DNA of 20,432 nt from Agaricicola taiwanensis_A. Its GTDB lineage: Bacteria > Pseudomonadota > Alphaproteobacteria > Rhizobiales > Methylopilaceae. The stretch is taken from the NCBI GenBank assembly GCA_040394255.1, contig JBEBSP010000026.1, forward strand, positions 1 to 20,432, in the 5' to 3' direction. The notes under the pieces were generated by a model that worked only from the letters and a program-made list of their open reading frames with translations, was not told where the DNA came from and searched no databases. Position numbers and translations under genes: made by a program. How positions within the stretch are numbered: position 1 is the stretch's first letter; every line of letters begins with the position of its first letter. Below, one piece after another: positions 14,940-20,432 of this stretch.

Positions 14940-15844
14940 CGGCTCTCCCGCGCATCGGCCTCGTTGGCGTCGGCAGCATGGGCTGGCCCATGGGGGCCCG
15001 CATCGCCGGCGGCGGCTACGCACTGACGGTTCTCGACGCGAACGCCGCTCATGCCGGAGCCTTCGCTCGCGACCATGAGGCAAGCGTGGCCGCCACGGCC
15101 GCCGATCTCGCGGCGGCCTCCGACATCGTCATCACCATCCTGCCCAGCAGCGCCATCGTCGAGAGCGTCATGACCGGTGCCGACGGGCTCTTGTCGCGCC
15201 TGTCGCCGGGCACCGTCGTGCTGGAGATGAGCTCGGGCGTTCCGGGCATCACGCGCCGGCTGGCGGGCATGGTGGCGGAGCGCGGCGGCGTGCTGGTCGA
15301 CGCGCCGGTGTCGGGCGGCGTCCCGCGCGCACGCACCGGCGAACTAGCCATCATGGTGGGCGGCGACGCCGGGGCGATCGCCCGGGCCGAGCCGGTGCTG
15401 AAACTGATGGGCACCAGCATCACCCCCACCGGCGGCGTCGGCACGGCGCATGCGATGAAGGCGCTCAACAACCTCGTGTCGGCGGGCGGCTTCCTGATCG
15501 GGATCGAGGCGATGCTGATCGGGCGCAAGTTCGGGCTCGATCCGGAGGTCATGGTGGATGTGCTCAACAGCTCCACCGGCATGAACAATTCCACGCAGAA
15601 GAAATTCCGCCAGTTCGTGCTGTCGCGCCGGTTCGATGCCGGCTTCGGGCTCGACCTCATGGTCAAGGACCTGTCCATCGCGGTGGAGCTGGCCAAGGAA
15701 ACCTCCGCCGCCACGCCCTTCGCGGCCTGTTGCCGGGAGATGTGGGCGGCCTCGGCGGTCGCGCTCGGACCGGGGCAGGACCACACCGCCATGGCGCGCT
15801 GGTCGGAAAGCATCGCCGGGGTTACGCTGTCCGAGGACGAGTGA
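14936..15844 (+). CDS. 3-hydroxyisobutyrate dehydrogenase / tartronate semialdehyde reductase family oxidoreductase
   Basis: This 302-residue NAD(P)-dependent beta-hydroxyacid dehydrogenase interconverts a 3-hydroxy acid and its semialdehyde. The nucleotide site IGLVGVGSMGWPMGARI is at residues 7-23. The substrate loop VDAPVSGGVPRA is at about 121-132. The catalytic Lys is K175 in GTAHAMKALNNL, and the all-helical C-terminal domain contains FDAGFGLDLMVKDLSIA. ATGA overlaps the decarboxylase stop, giving coupled translation. An Asp (LDANAAH) near the end of the second strand hints at NAD over NADP, but this is weak. With an HpaI/GarL-type aldolase in the divergent operon, reduction of an aldolase-derived semialdehyde (GarR-like) is one option. 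Oxidation of a hydroxy acid released from crotonase products is another. Confidence 0.9.
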   Translation: MTALPRIGLVGVGSMGWPMGARIAGGGYALTVLDANAAHAGAFARDHEASVAATAADLAAASDIVITILPSSAIVESVMTGADGLLSRLSPGTVVLEMSSGVPGITRRLAGMVAERGGVLVDAPVSGGVPRARTGELAIMVGGDAGAIARAEPVLKLMGTSITPTGGVGTAHAMKALNNLVSAGGFLIGIEAMLIGRKFGLDPEVMVDVLNSSTGMNNSTQKKFRQFVLSRRFDAGFGLDLMVKDLSIAVELAKETSAATPFAACCREMWAASAVALGPGQDHTAMARWSESIAGVTLSEDE

Positions 15845-15893
15845 CGCCTGCGGAACGGGCTCCGCGCAACCATCCGCCAACGGGTGCCGCATC

Positions 15894-16679
15894 ATGACGG
15901 ACGTTCTCCTGGAAGACCTCGACGGGGGCGTCGCCACGCTGACGCTGAACCGCCCCGACCGCCTCAACGCCCTGTCGCCGGAGATGCTGGATGCCTTCCG
16001 CGAGGCTCTGCCCCGGCTCGACGCGGACCCCGATGTCGGCGCCATCGTCATCACTGGCGCGGGGCGTGGCTTCTGCGCCGGCGGCGACGTCAAGGCCATG
16101 GCCGGGCGGGCCGCTCCGGGATCGGAGGCACGTTATGAGCATATTCGCCGCGCGCACCAGATCCCGCGCCTGCTGCGGGGCATGCGGACGGTGGTCATCG
16201 CGGCGGTCAACGGCCCGGCCTTCGGCGCGGGGCTGGGCTTCGCCATGGCCTGCGACCTGCGCGTCGCGGCCCGCTCGGCCACCTTCGGCACGGCCTTCGC
16301 CTCCGTCGGCCTGTCCGGCGACTGGGGCGGGTCCTGGACGCTGACCCGGCTGGTAGGCCCGGCGCGGGCGCGGGAGATGTATCTCACCGGCGAGAAGCTG
16401 GACGCCGACGCCGCCCTGCGCATTGGCCTCGTCAACCGCGTGGTCGAGGACGAGACGCTGGCAGCGGAGACCAAGGCCCTGGCGCGGCGCTTCGCCGAGG
16501 GGCCGCGCGTGGCCTACGGCTATATGAAGCGCAACCTCTTCGCCGCCGAGACGCAGTCCTTCGACGCGGTGCTGGAGATGGAAGCCGTGCACCAGGTGCG
16601 CAGCGAGGGAACCGCCGACCACGCCGAGGCGGCGAAAGCCTTCGTGGAGAAGCGCCGGCCCGTTTTCCGCGGACGCTGA
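15894..16679 (+). CDS. Crotonase-family protein, PaaG-like isomerase candidate
   Basis: This 261-residue enoyl-CoA hydratase/isomerase-fold protein shows VATLTLNRPDRLNALS, IVITGAGRGFCAGGDVKAM, VIAAVNGPAFGAGLGFAMACD and FGTAFASVGLSGDWGGSWTL. The positions of the hydratase Glu144 and Glu164 are G115 and F135, so it lacks the water-adding pair. It has D143 in SGDWGGSW, at the place of the catalytic Asp in PaaG-type and delta3-delta2 enoyl-CoA isomerases. A double-bond or ring isomerase acting on a CoA ester is therefore the best guess. It follows the dehydrogenase by 49 bases and is last in the plus operon. The convergent aldehyde dehydrogenase begins only 7 bases past its stop, with no terminator hairpin between. 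Confidence 0.89.
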   Translation: MTDVLLEDLDGGVATLTLNRPDRLNALSPEMLDAFREALPRLDADPDVGAIVITGAGRGFCAGGDVKAMAGRAAPGSEARYEHIRRAHQIPRLLRGMRTVVIAAVNGPAFGAGLGFAMACDLRVAARSATFGTAFASVGLSGDWGGSWTLTRLVGPARAREMYLTGEKLDADAALRIGLVNRVVEDETLAAETKALARRFAEGPRVAYGYMKRNLFAAETQSFDAVLEMEAVHQVRSEGTADHAEAAKAFVEKRRPVFRGR

Positions 16680-16686
16680 TGCGCCG

Positions 16687-18165
16687 TCATTTGATCCAGA
16701 CGGCCTTCACGTTGAGGTATTCGTCCATCTGCTGGATGCCGGATTCGCGGCCATAGCCGCTCATCTTGTAGCCGCCGAAGGGCACGGCGGCGTCCATGAC
16801 CTGGTAGCAGTTGACCCAGACGGTCCCGGTCCGCAGCTTGCGGGCCAGCGCATGGACCTTGCGCACGTCGCGGCTCCAGATGCCGCCGCCGAGGCCGTAG
16901 GTCGTGCCGTTGGCGCGGGCGGCCACTTCGTCGAGGGAACCGAACCGCATGACCGACAGCACCGGGCCGAAGATTTCCCGACGGGCGATCTCCATGGAAT
17001 CCTCCACGCCGGTAAGCACGGTGGGGCTCAGGAAGTAGCCCTTGTCGTAGGCCTCCCCGCCCAGGCGCTCGCCGCCGCACATGACATTCACGCCGGCCTC
17101 GCGCCCCGATGCGAGGTGGCGGCAGACCTGGTCCAACTGCCGCTGCGACACCAGGGGGCCGAGCTGCGTATCGGGGGCCAGCCCGTTGCCGACCCGGAGC
17201 CGGCGCGTGAAGGCGCAGAGCCTGTCGACGAATTCGTCGTGCACCGCGTCCTCGATGAAGAGCCGGGTCCCGGCGCTGCAAATCTGTCCGGAATTGGAGA
17301 AGCAGGCCATGGCGGCGCCGGCCACGGCCTCCTCCATGTCGGCGTCGGCGAAGACGATGTTGGCCGACTTGCCGCCGAGCTCCAGCGACAGCCGCTTGAT
17401 GTTGCCCGCCGAGGCCTGGATGATGCTGCGGCCGGTGGCCTCCGAACCGGTGAAGGCCACTTTGTCCACGTCCATATGGGCCGCGATGGCGGCGCCCACG
17501 GCCCCATGCCCGGTCAGGATGTTGACCACGCCGTCGGGCACGCCCGCTTCCTGCATCAGCTCGCCCAGCCGTAGCGGGGTCAGGGAGGCTTCTTCCGAGG
17601 GTTTCAGCACCACCGTGCAGCCGGTGGCAAGCACCGGCCCGAGCTTCCAGATCGCCGAGGACAGCGGAGCGTTCCAGGGGATGATGGCCCCGACCACGCC
17701 CACGGGCTCCTTCAGCGTGTAGGAGAAATAGTCGGCGCCTTGCGAGTTGGCGATGGTCTCGCCGTGCAGCGTCACCGCCATGCCGGCGTAGAAGCGCAGG
17801 CGGCTCGCGACGCGCCTGACGCTGACCGAGGTGCGGGCGAGCGGCGCGCCCATGTCCAGGGTTTCGAGGGTGCCCAGTTCCTCCGCATGGCTTTCGACCA
17901 GATCGGCGATCTTCAGGAGCAGTACCTGCCGGTCGGCGGGAGTGAAGCGGCTCCACGGCCCCTCGAAGGCGCGCCGGGCCGCCGCGACGGCGCGGTCGAC
18001 GTCGTCGGTGGTGGCCTTGGCGATATCGGCGAGGCGCTCTCCCGTCGCCGGGTTGAAGGCCCCGAAACTGCCGCCGCCGGATGGAGCCACCCAGGTGCCG
18101 TCGATCAGGAGCCGCTTGTCGCGGTTCCGCAGGAAGGCGCTGTCGGGCAAGGGGATCTGTGTCAT
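16687..18165 (-). CDS. NAD(P)-dependent aldehyde dehydrogenase
   Basis: This 492-residue protein of the aldehyde dehydrogenase superfamily oxidises an aldehyde to its acid. Catalytic residues are all visible: N165 in IIPWNAPL, K188 in VVLKPSEEASLTP, E262 in LSLELGGKSANIVF and the nucleophile C296 in NSGQICSAGTR. EIFGPVLSVMRF and PFGGYKMSGYGRE also fit. The length matches the class that includes betaine-aldehyde, succinate-semialdehyde and HpaE-type dehydrogenases. It is last in an operon with ABC ATPase and permease genes, 12 bases after the permease. The likely job is to oxidise the aldehyde from the imported compound, or the one released by the HpaI-type aldolase. The natural substrate cannot be told from these residues. 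Confidence 0.94.
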   Translation of the reverse strand: MTQIPLPDSAFLRNRDKRLLIDGTWVAPSGGGSFGAFNPATGERLADIAKATTDDVDRAVAAARRAFEGPWSRFTPADRQVLLLKIADLVESHAEELGTLETLDMGAPLARTSVSVRRVASRLRFYAGMAVTLHGETIANSQGADYFSYTLKEPVGVVGAIIPWNAPLSSAIWKLGPVLATGCTVVLKPSEEASLTPLRLGELMQEAGVPDGVVNILTGHGAVGAAIAAHMDVDKVAFTGSEATGRSIIQASAGNIKRLSLELGGKSANIVFADADMEEAVAGAAMACFSNSGQICSAGTRLFIEDAVHDEFVDRLCAFTRRLRVGNGLAPDTQLGPLVSQRQLDQVCRHLASGREAGVNVMCGGERLGGEAYDKGYFLSPTVLTGVEDSMEIARREIFGPVLSVMRFGSLDEVAARANGTTYGLGGGIWSRDVRKVHALARKLRTGTVWVNCYQVMDAAVPFGGYKMSGYGRESGIQQMDEYLNVKAVWIK

Positions 18166-18177
18166 TTCGCGTCTCGT

Positions 18178-18987
18178 TCAGGTGTTCAGCTGGTTGCTGG
18201 TTTCCGCCCAGAAAGCGTATTTGCGGGCGGCGAGCTTGACGGCGAAGTTCAGCGTCAGGCCGACCATGGACAGGATGAACACGGCGGAGAACACGCCCGA
18301 CACCTTCATCTCGGCCTGCCGGCGGATGATGAGCGAGCCGACACCATGGGTCGCTCCCAGGAATTCACCGACCACCGCCCCGATGACCGAGAGGACGACG
18401 GCAATCCGGAAGCCGGCTATCAGAAAGGGGACCGCCTGCGGCAGGCGGACCTTCACGAAGGTCTGCCAGGCATTGGCGCCGATGATCTGCATCAGCAGGA
18501 TCTGCCGACTGTCGGTGCCCTTGAAGCCGGCCACCGCGTTCACCAGGATGGGGAAGAAGCAGATCATCATGACGATCAGGATCTTGGACTGGATGCCGAA
18601 GCCGGCCCAGATGATGATGAGCGGCGCCACGGCGATCTTCGGGATGGTCTGCATGGTGACGATGTAGGGCCAGACCACCTTCTCCACGAGCGGGAACAGC
18701 GCGATGGCCGCGCCGAGCGAAATACCGAGCATGGCTCCCAGCGCCAGGCCGATCAGAATCTCGGAGATGGTGGTGAAGATGTCGCGCTGCACCACGGGGG
18801 AGGTGAGATCACGCGCCATCTGCGCCACGATCTCGGACGGCGGGGGCAGCAGATAGGCCGCCACGTAGCCGTAACGTGTGCCCAGCTCCCACACGGTCAT
18901 GAGGGCGACGAAGCAGACGAGCGACAGTATGTTCCCGGGGTCGGTGGCGAGGCGCGCCAGGCGGGAGCCGGCAGGGGTTTTCGTCAT
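18178..18987 (-). CDS. Second ABC importer inner-membrane permease (SsuC/TauC type)
   Basis: This 269-residue BPD-type permease begins with a membrane helix (ILSLVCFVALMTVWELG), followed by YLLPPPSEIVAQM, further hydrophobic spans, TMQTIPKIAVAPLIIIWAGFG and the coupling loop LLMQIIGANAWQTFVKVRLPQAVP. AVVGEFLGATHGVGSLI near the end is typical. It resembles the permease at 4920-5762 only at family level, so the two importers are not a recent copy of each other. The start lies 2 bases after the ATPase stop, and the aldehyde dehydrogenase follows after 12 bases. No binding protein is in this operon; the gene starting at 20420 may supply it. Substrate unknown, presumably linked to the neighbouring catabolic enzymes. 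Confidence 0.92.
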   Translation of the reverse strand: MTKTPAGSRLARLATDPGNILSLVCFVALMTVWELGTRYGYVAAYLLPPPSEIVAQMARDLTSPVVQRDIFTTISEILIGLALGAMLGISLGAAIALFPLVEKVVWPYIVTMQTIPKIAVAPLIIIWAGFGIQSKILIVMMICFFPILVNAVAGFKGTDSRQILLMQIIGANAWQTFVKVRLPQAVPFLIAGFRIAVVLSVIGAVVGEFLGATHGVGSLIIRRQAEMKVSGVFSAVFILSMVGLTLNFAVKLAARKYAFWAETSNQLNT

Positions 18988-18989
18988 GG

Positions 18990-19799
18990 TCAGAACTCCG
19001 TCTTCGCCAGGAGCTTGTTCCTGATTTCAGTGACCTGGGTGCCGAATTGCGGCGTGGCCATCATCTCGAAGGTGCGCGGGCGGGGCAGGTCGATGCGCAC
19101 GTCCATGCTGATGGTGGAGGGCCGGTCGCTCATGACGATGACCCGGTCGGACAGGAACACCGCCTCGCTGATGGAATGGGTGACGAAGATCACGGTCTTG
19201 CGGCTCTCGGACCAGATGCGCTGAAGTTCGAGGCCCATGTGCTCGCGCGTCAGGGCGTCGAGCGCGCCGAAGGGCTCATCCATCAGCAGGAGGCCCGGAT
19301 CGGTCACCAGTGCGCGCGAGATGGAGGCTCGCTGCTGCATGCCGCCGGACAGTTCGTGGGGGTATTTGTCGCCGAACCCGGCGAGCCCGACCAGCGCGAG
19401 CAGGTCCAGCGCCCGCTGGCGGCCCACCTCCATGTCGACGCCCGCGACCTCCACGGGCAGCATCACGTTGTCCATCACCGTGCGCCAGGGCAGCAGGACG
19501 GCGTCCTGGAAGACCATGCCGATGCGCGGCCGCTCGATGGGCGCGCCGCCGTCGTAATAGGTGATGCTGCCGGAGGAGGGCGCGGTCAGGCGGCCGATGA
19601 TCTTGAGGAGGGTGCTCTTGCCGCAGCCGGAGGGGCCGACGATCGAGACGAACTCGCCCTTGTCGATGGACAGGTTCACCTCCCGGATCGCATCGACGGG
19701 CGTGCTGTGCTGGGCGCGATAGCGCTTCGCCACACGGTCGACCTCGATGTAGGAGCGCGGCTGGCCGCTGCCGCTCGATGGTGCTGCTGAAGAACTCAC
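18990..19799 (-). CDS. Second ABC importer ATPase (SsuB/TauB type)
   Basis: This 269-residue ATPase subunit has a complete motif set: Walker A VGPSGCGKST near residue 55, Q-loop GMVFQDAVLLPW, signature LSGGMQQR, Walker B LLLMDEPFGALD and switch His in FVTHSISEAV. The start is set at GTG 19799, because GGAGGA stands 6 bases upstream on the minus strand. The open frame reaches 19880, but its first 27 codons are basic and low in family likeness and would run into the promoter dyads. It is first in the operon with the second permease and the aldehyde dehydrogenase, and divergent from the RidA-like gene with 141 bases between starts. Confidence 0.92.
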   Translation of the reverse strand: MSSSAAPSSGSGQPRSYIEVDRVAKRYRAQHSTPVDAIREVNLSIDKGEFVSIVGPSGCGKSTLLKIIGRLTAPSSGSITYYDGGAPIERPRIGMVFQDAVLLPWRTVMDNVMLPVEVAGVDMEVGRQRALDLLALVGLAGFGDKYPHELSGGMQQRASISRALVTDPGLLLMDEPFGALDALTREHMGLELQRIWSESRKTVIFVTHSISEAVFLSDRVIVMSDRPSTISMDVRIDLPRPRTFEMMATPQFGTQVTEIRNKLLAKTEF

Positions 19800-19875
19800 T
19801 GCGATTCCTCCAAGGTCTTCTTGCCGTTTTCGACGCGCTGGCGTCCTGCGCTTTCGTGGCGCGGCCGACTTCGAG

Positions 19876-19914
19876 AGCATATTGACATGCTCACATCTTG
19901 TAAGGCAATATGCT
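19876..19914. promoter_or_regulatory. Inverted repeats between the second ABC operon and the ridA-like gene
   Basis: agcatattg (19876-19884) is mirrored perfectly by caatatgct (19906-19914), and agcat/atgct (19876-19880, 19887-19891) forms a smaller dyad inside. TTGACA at 19882-19887 is a possible -35 for the plus direction, without a good -10. The 10-mer catattgaca also occurs in the catabolic divergent promoter (13616-13625), so a shared regulator is possible. The repeats are seen directly; the operator role is inferred. Confidence 0.45.
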
Positions 19915-19940
19915 TGAAAGACAATTTACCAGGGCTGATC

Positions 19941-20327
19941 ATGTCGCACCGGAGGACTGTCCATATTCCAGGTCATGAGCACGGCAACCCGGTGCCGGCG
20001 GCGGCGCGGGTGGGGCCTTTGCTGATGACAGGGAAGATCGTGGGCAAGGACCCCGCGACGGGCCGGCTGGGTGCCGCGCTCGCGGAGCAGTGCGCCCATA
20101 TGTTCCATCACGTCCGCGCCATCGCCGAGGCGGCGGGGGGCAGCACCGATCACATCATCTAGATGACCGTATGGCTCAAGGATCGCTCCGACCGCGAGGC
20201 GCTCAACAGGGAATGGATCGCCATGTTCCCCGACGAGGCGAACCGGCCCGCCCGCCACGCCCTGGCCGACCATGACGGCGGGGCGTCGCTGATATCCTGC
20301 GAATTCACGGCCTTCATCCCGGATTAG
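19941..20327 (+). pseudogene. RidA/YjgF-family protein gene with one in-frame amber codon
   Basis: The frame encodes a RidA-family protein of about 128 residues: MSHRRTVHIPGHEHGNPVPA, VGPLLMTGKIVGKDPATG, EQCAHMFHHVRAIAEAAGG, then DHII, a TAG stop (20160-20162), and on in the same frame MTVWLKDRSDREALNREW, MFPDEANRPARHAL, ISCEFTAFIPD and TAG. Relatives usually have Lys at the stop position (DHIVKMTVW), so one AAG to TAG change explains it. RidA proteins deaminate reactive enamine/imine intermediates or act as related hydrolases. The conserved Arg of RPARH is in the part after the stop. An ATG directly follows the stop, so a second fragment might be made. The gene is either recently dead, read through at low level, or carries a sequence error. 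It is divergent from the second ABC operon. Confidence 0.8.
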
Positions 20328-20419
20328 CGTCGGAGAAGCGCCGCTGTTGCGTTCAGAAGTTCACGTCCGTGCCTATGCGTTTCGACCTCAACACAAGAAA
20401 CAGACAAGGGTGGAAAGAC

Positions 20420-20432
20420 ATGTCCAGATCAT
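20420..20432 (+). CDS. Start of next gene, cut by window end
   Basis: An ATG at 20420 follows a purine-rich ribosome-binding sequence (gggtggaaag) and reads M-S-R-S before the window ends. Too little remains to identify it. The second ABC operon lacks a binding-protein gene, and this gene follows the ridA-like gene on the other side of the divergent promoter, so a periplasmic binding protein is a reasonable guess. The stretch 20328-20419 before it shows no other gene. Confidence 0.5.

Noticed and set aside
16513..17963. Long minus-strand shadow frame over the aldehyde dehydrogenase and the end of the second crotonase
   Set aside because: It is Arg/Gly-rich with no motif and out of frame with the full-length dehydrogenase that has all catalytic residues.
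1..20432. CRISPR arrays, tRNA or rRNA genes, riboswitches
   Set aside because: No regularly spaced repeats beyond the three contiguous 10-mers, and no tRNA-like or rRNA-like stretches, were recognised on reading either strand. A covariance-model scan would be needed to exclude small RNAs.

Overview
The window looks like chromosomal DNA of a GC-rich alphaproteobacterium, probably Hyphomicrobiales (Rhizobiales). This rests on the GuaA C-terminus, an IS5/IS427-type insertion sequence common in that group, the dense ATGA-coupled catabolic operons, and NMT1/SsuA-type ABC importers. The species cannot be read from the sequence.

Region 1 (1-3692) is the 3' end of guaA followed by DNA that looks acquired. 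After guaA comes an AT-richer intergenic stretch with five ATGGTAT/ATACCAT motifs, two of them inside a 16-bp perfect inverted repeat. Next is a small minus-strand ORF with a zinc-ribbon-like pattern. Then comes a compact plus-strand cassette: a ribbon-helix-helix (RHH) protein preceded by three 10-bp tandem repeats, an MT-A70-type adenine methyltransferase (ATGA overlap), and a BglII/BstYI-like restriction endonuclease with a TTG start. I read this as a type II restriction-modification (R-M) system with an RHH controller. A complete 834-bp IS427-type element with a -1 frameshift transposase closes the region.

Region 2 (3693-6798) is a minus-strand ABC import operon (ATPase, permease, periplasmic binding protein). 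Its upstream region carries a GntR-like palindrome.

Region 3 (6799-16679) is a catabolic locus of two divergent operons. The minus operon runs from an NDP-forming acyl-CoA synthetase through an HpaI-type aldolase, a fumarylacetoacetate hydrolase (FAH)-family protein, an HpaH-type hydratase and a LigI-like amidohydrolase to a citrate-synthase homologue lacking two of three catalytic residues. The plus operon encodes a crotonase, a carboxymuconolactone-decarboxylase-like protein, a 3-hydroxyisobutyrate/GarR-type dehydrogenase and a PaaG-like crotonase. Neither crotonase has the two hydratase glutamates. A palindrome overlapping a TTGACA box sits between the operons.

Region 4 (16680-20432) holds a convergent minus operon (second ABC ATPase, permease, aldehyde dehydrogenase). 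A divergent RidA-family gene follows, interrupted by one in-frame amber codon, and then the first codons of another gene that could be the missing second binding protein.

Taken together, two importers flank genes for CoA activation, double-bond shifting, hydrolysis, hydration, retro-aldol cleavage to pyruvate plus an aldehyde, and aldehyde oxidation. The set resembles a lower pathway for an organic (possibly cyclic or aromatic) acid. No ring oxygenase or regulator is present, and the combination does not match a pathway I can name.
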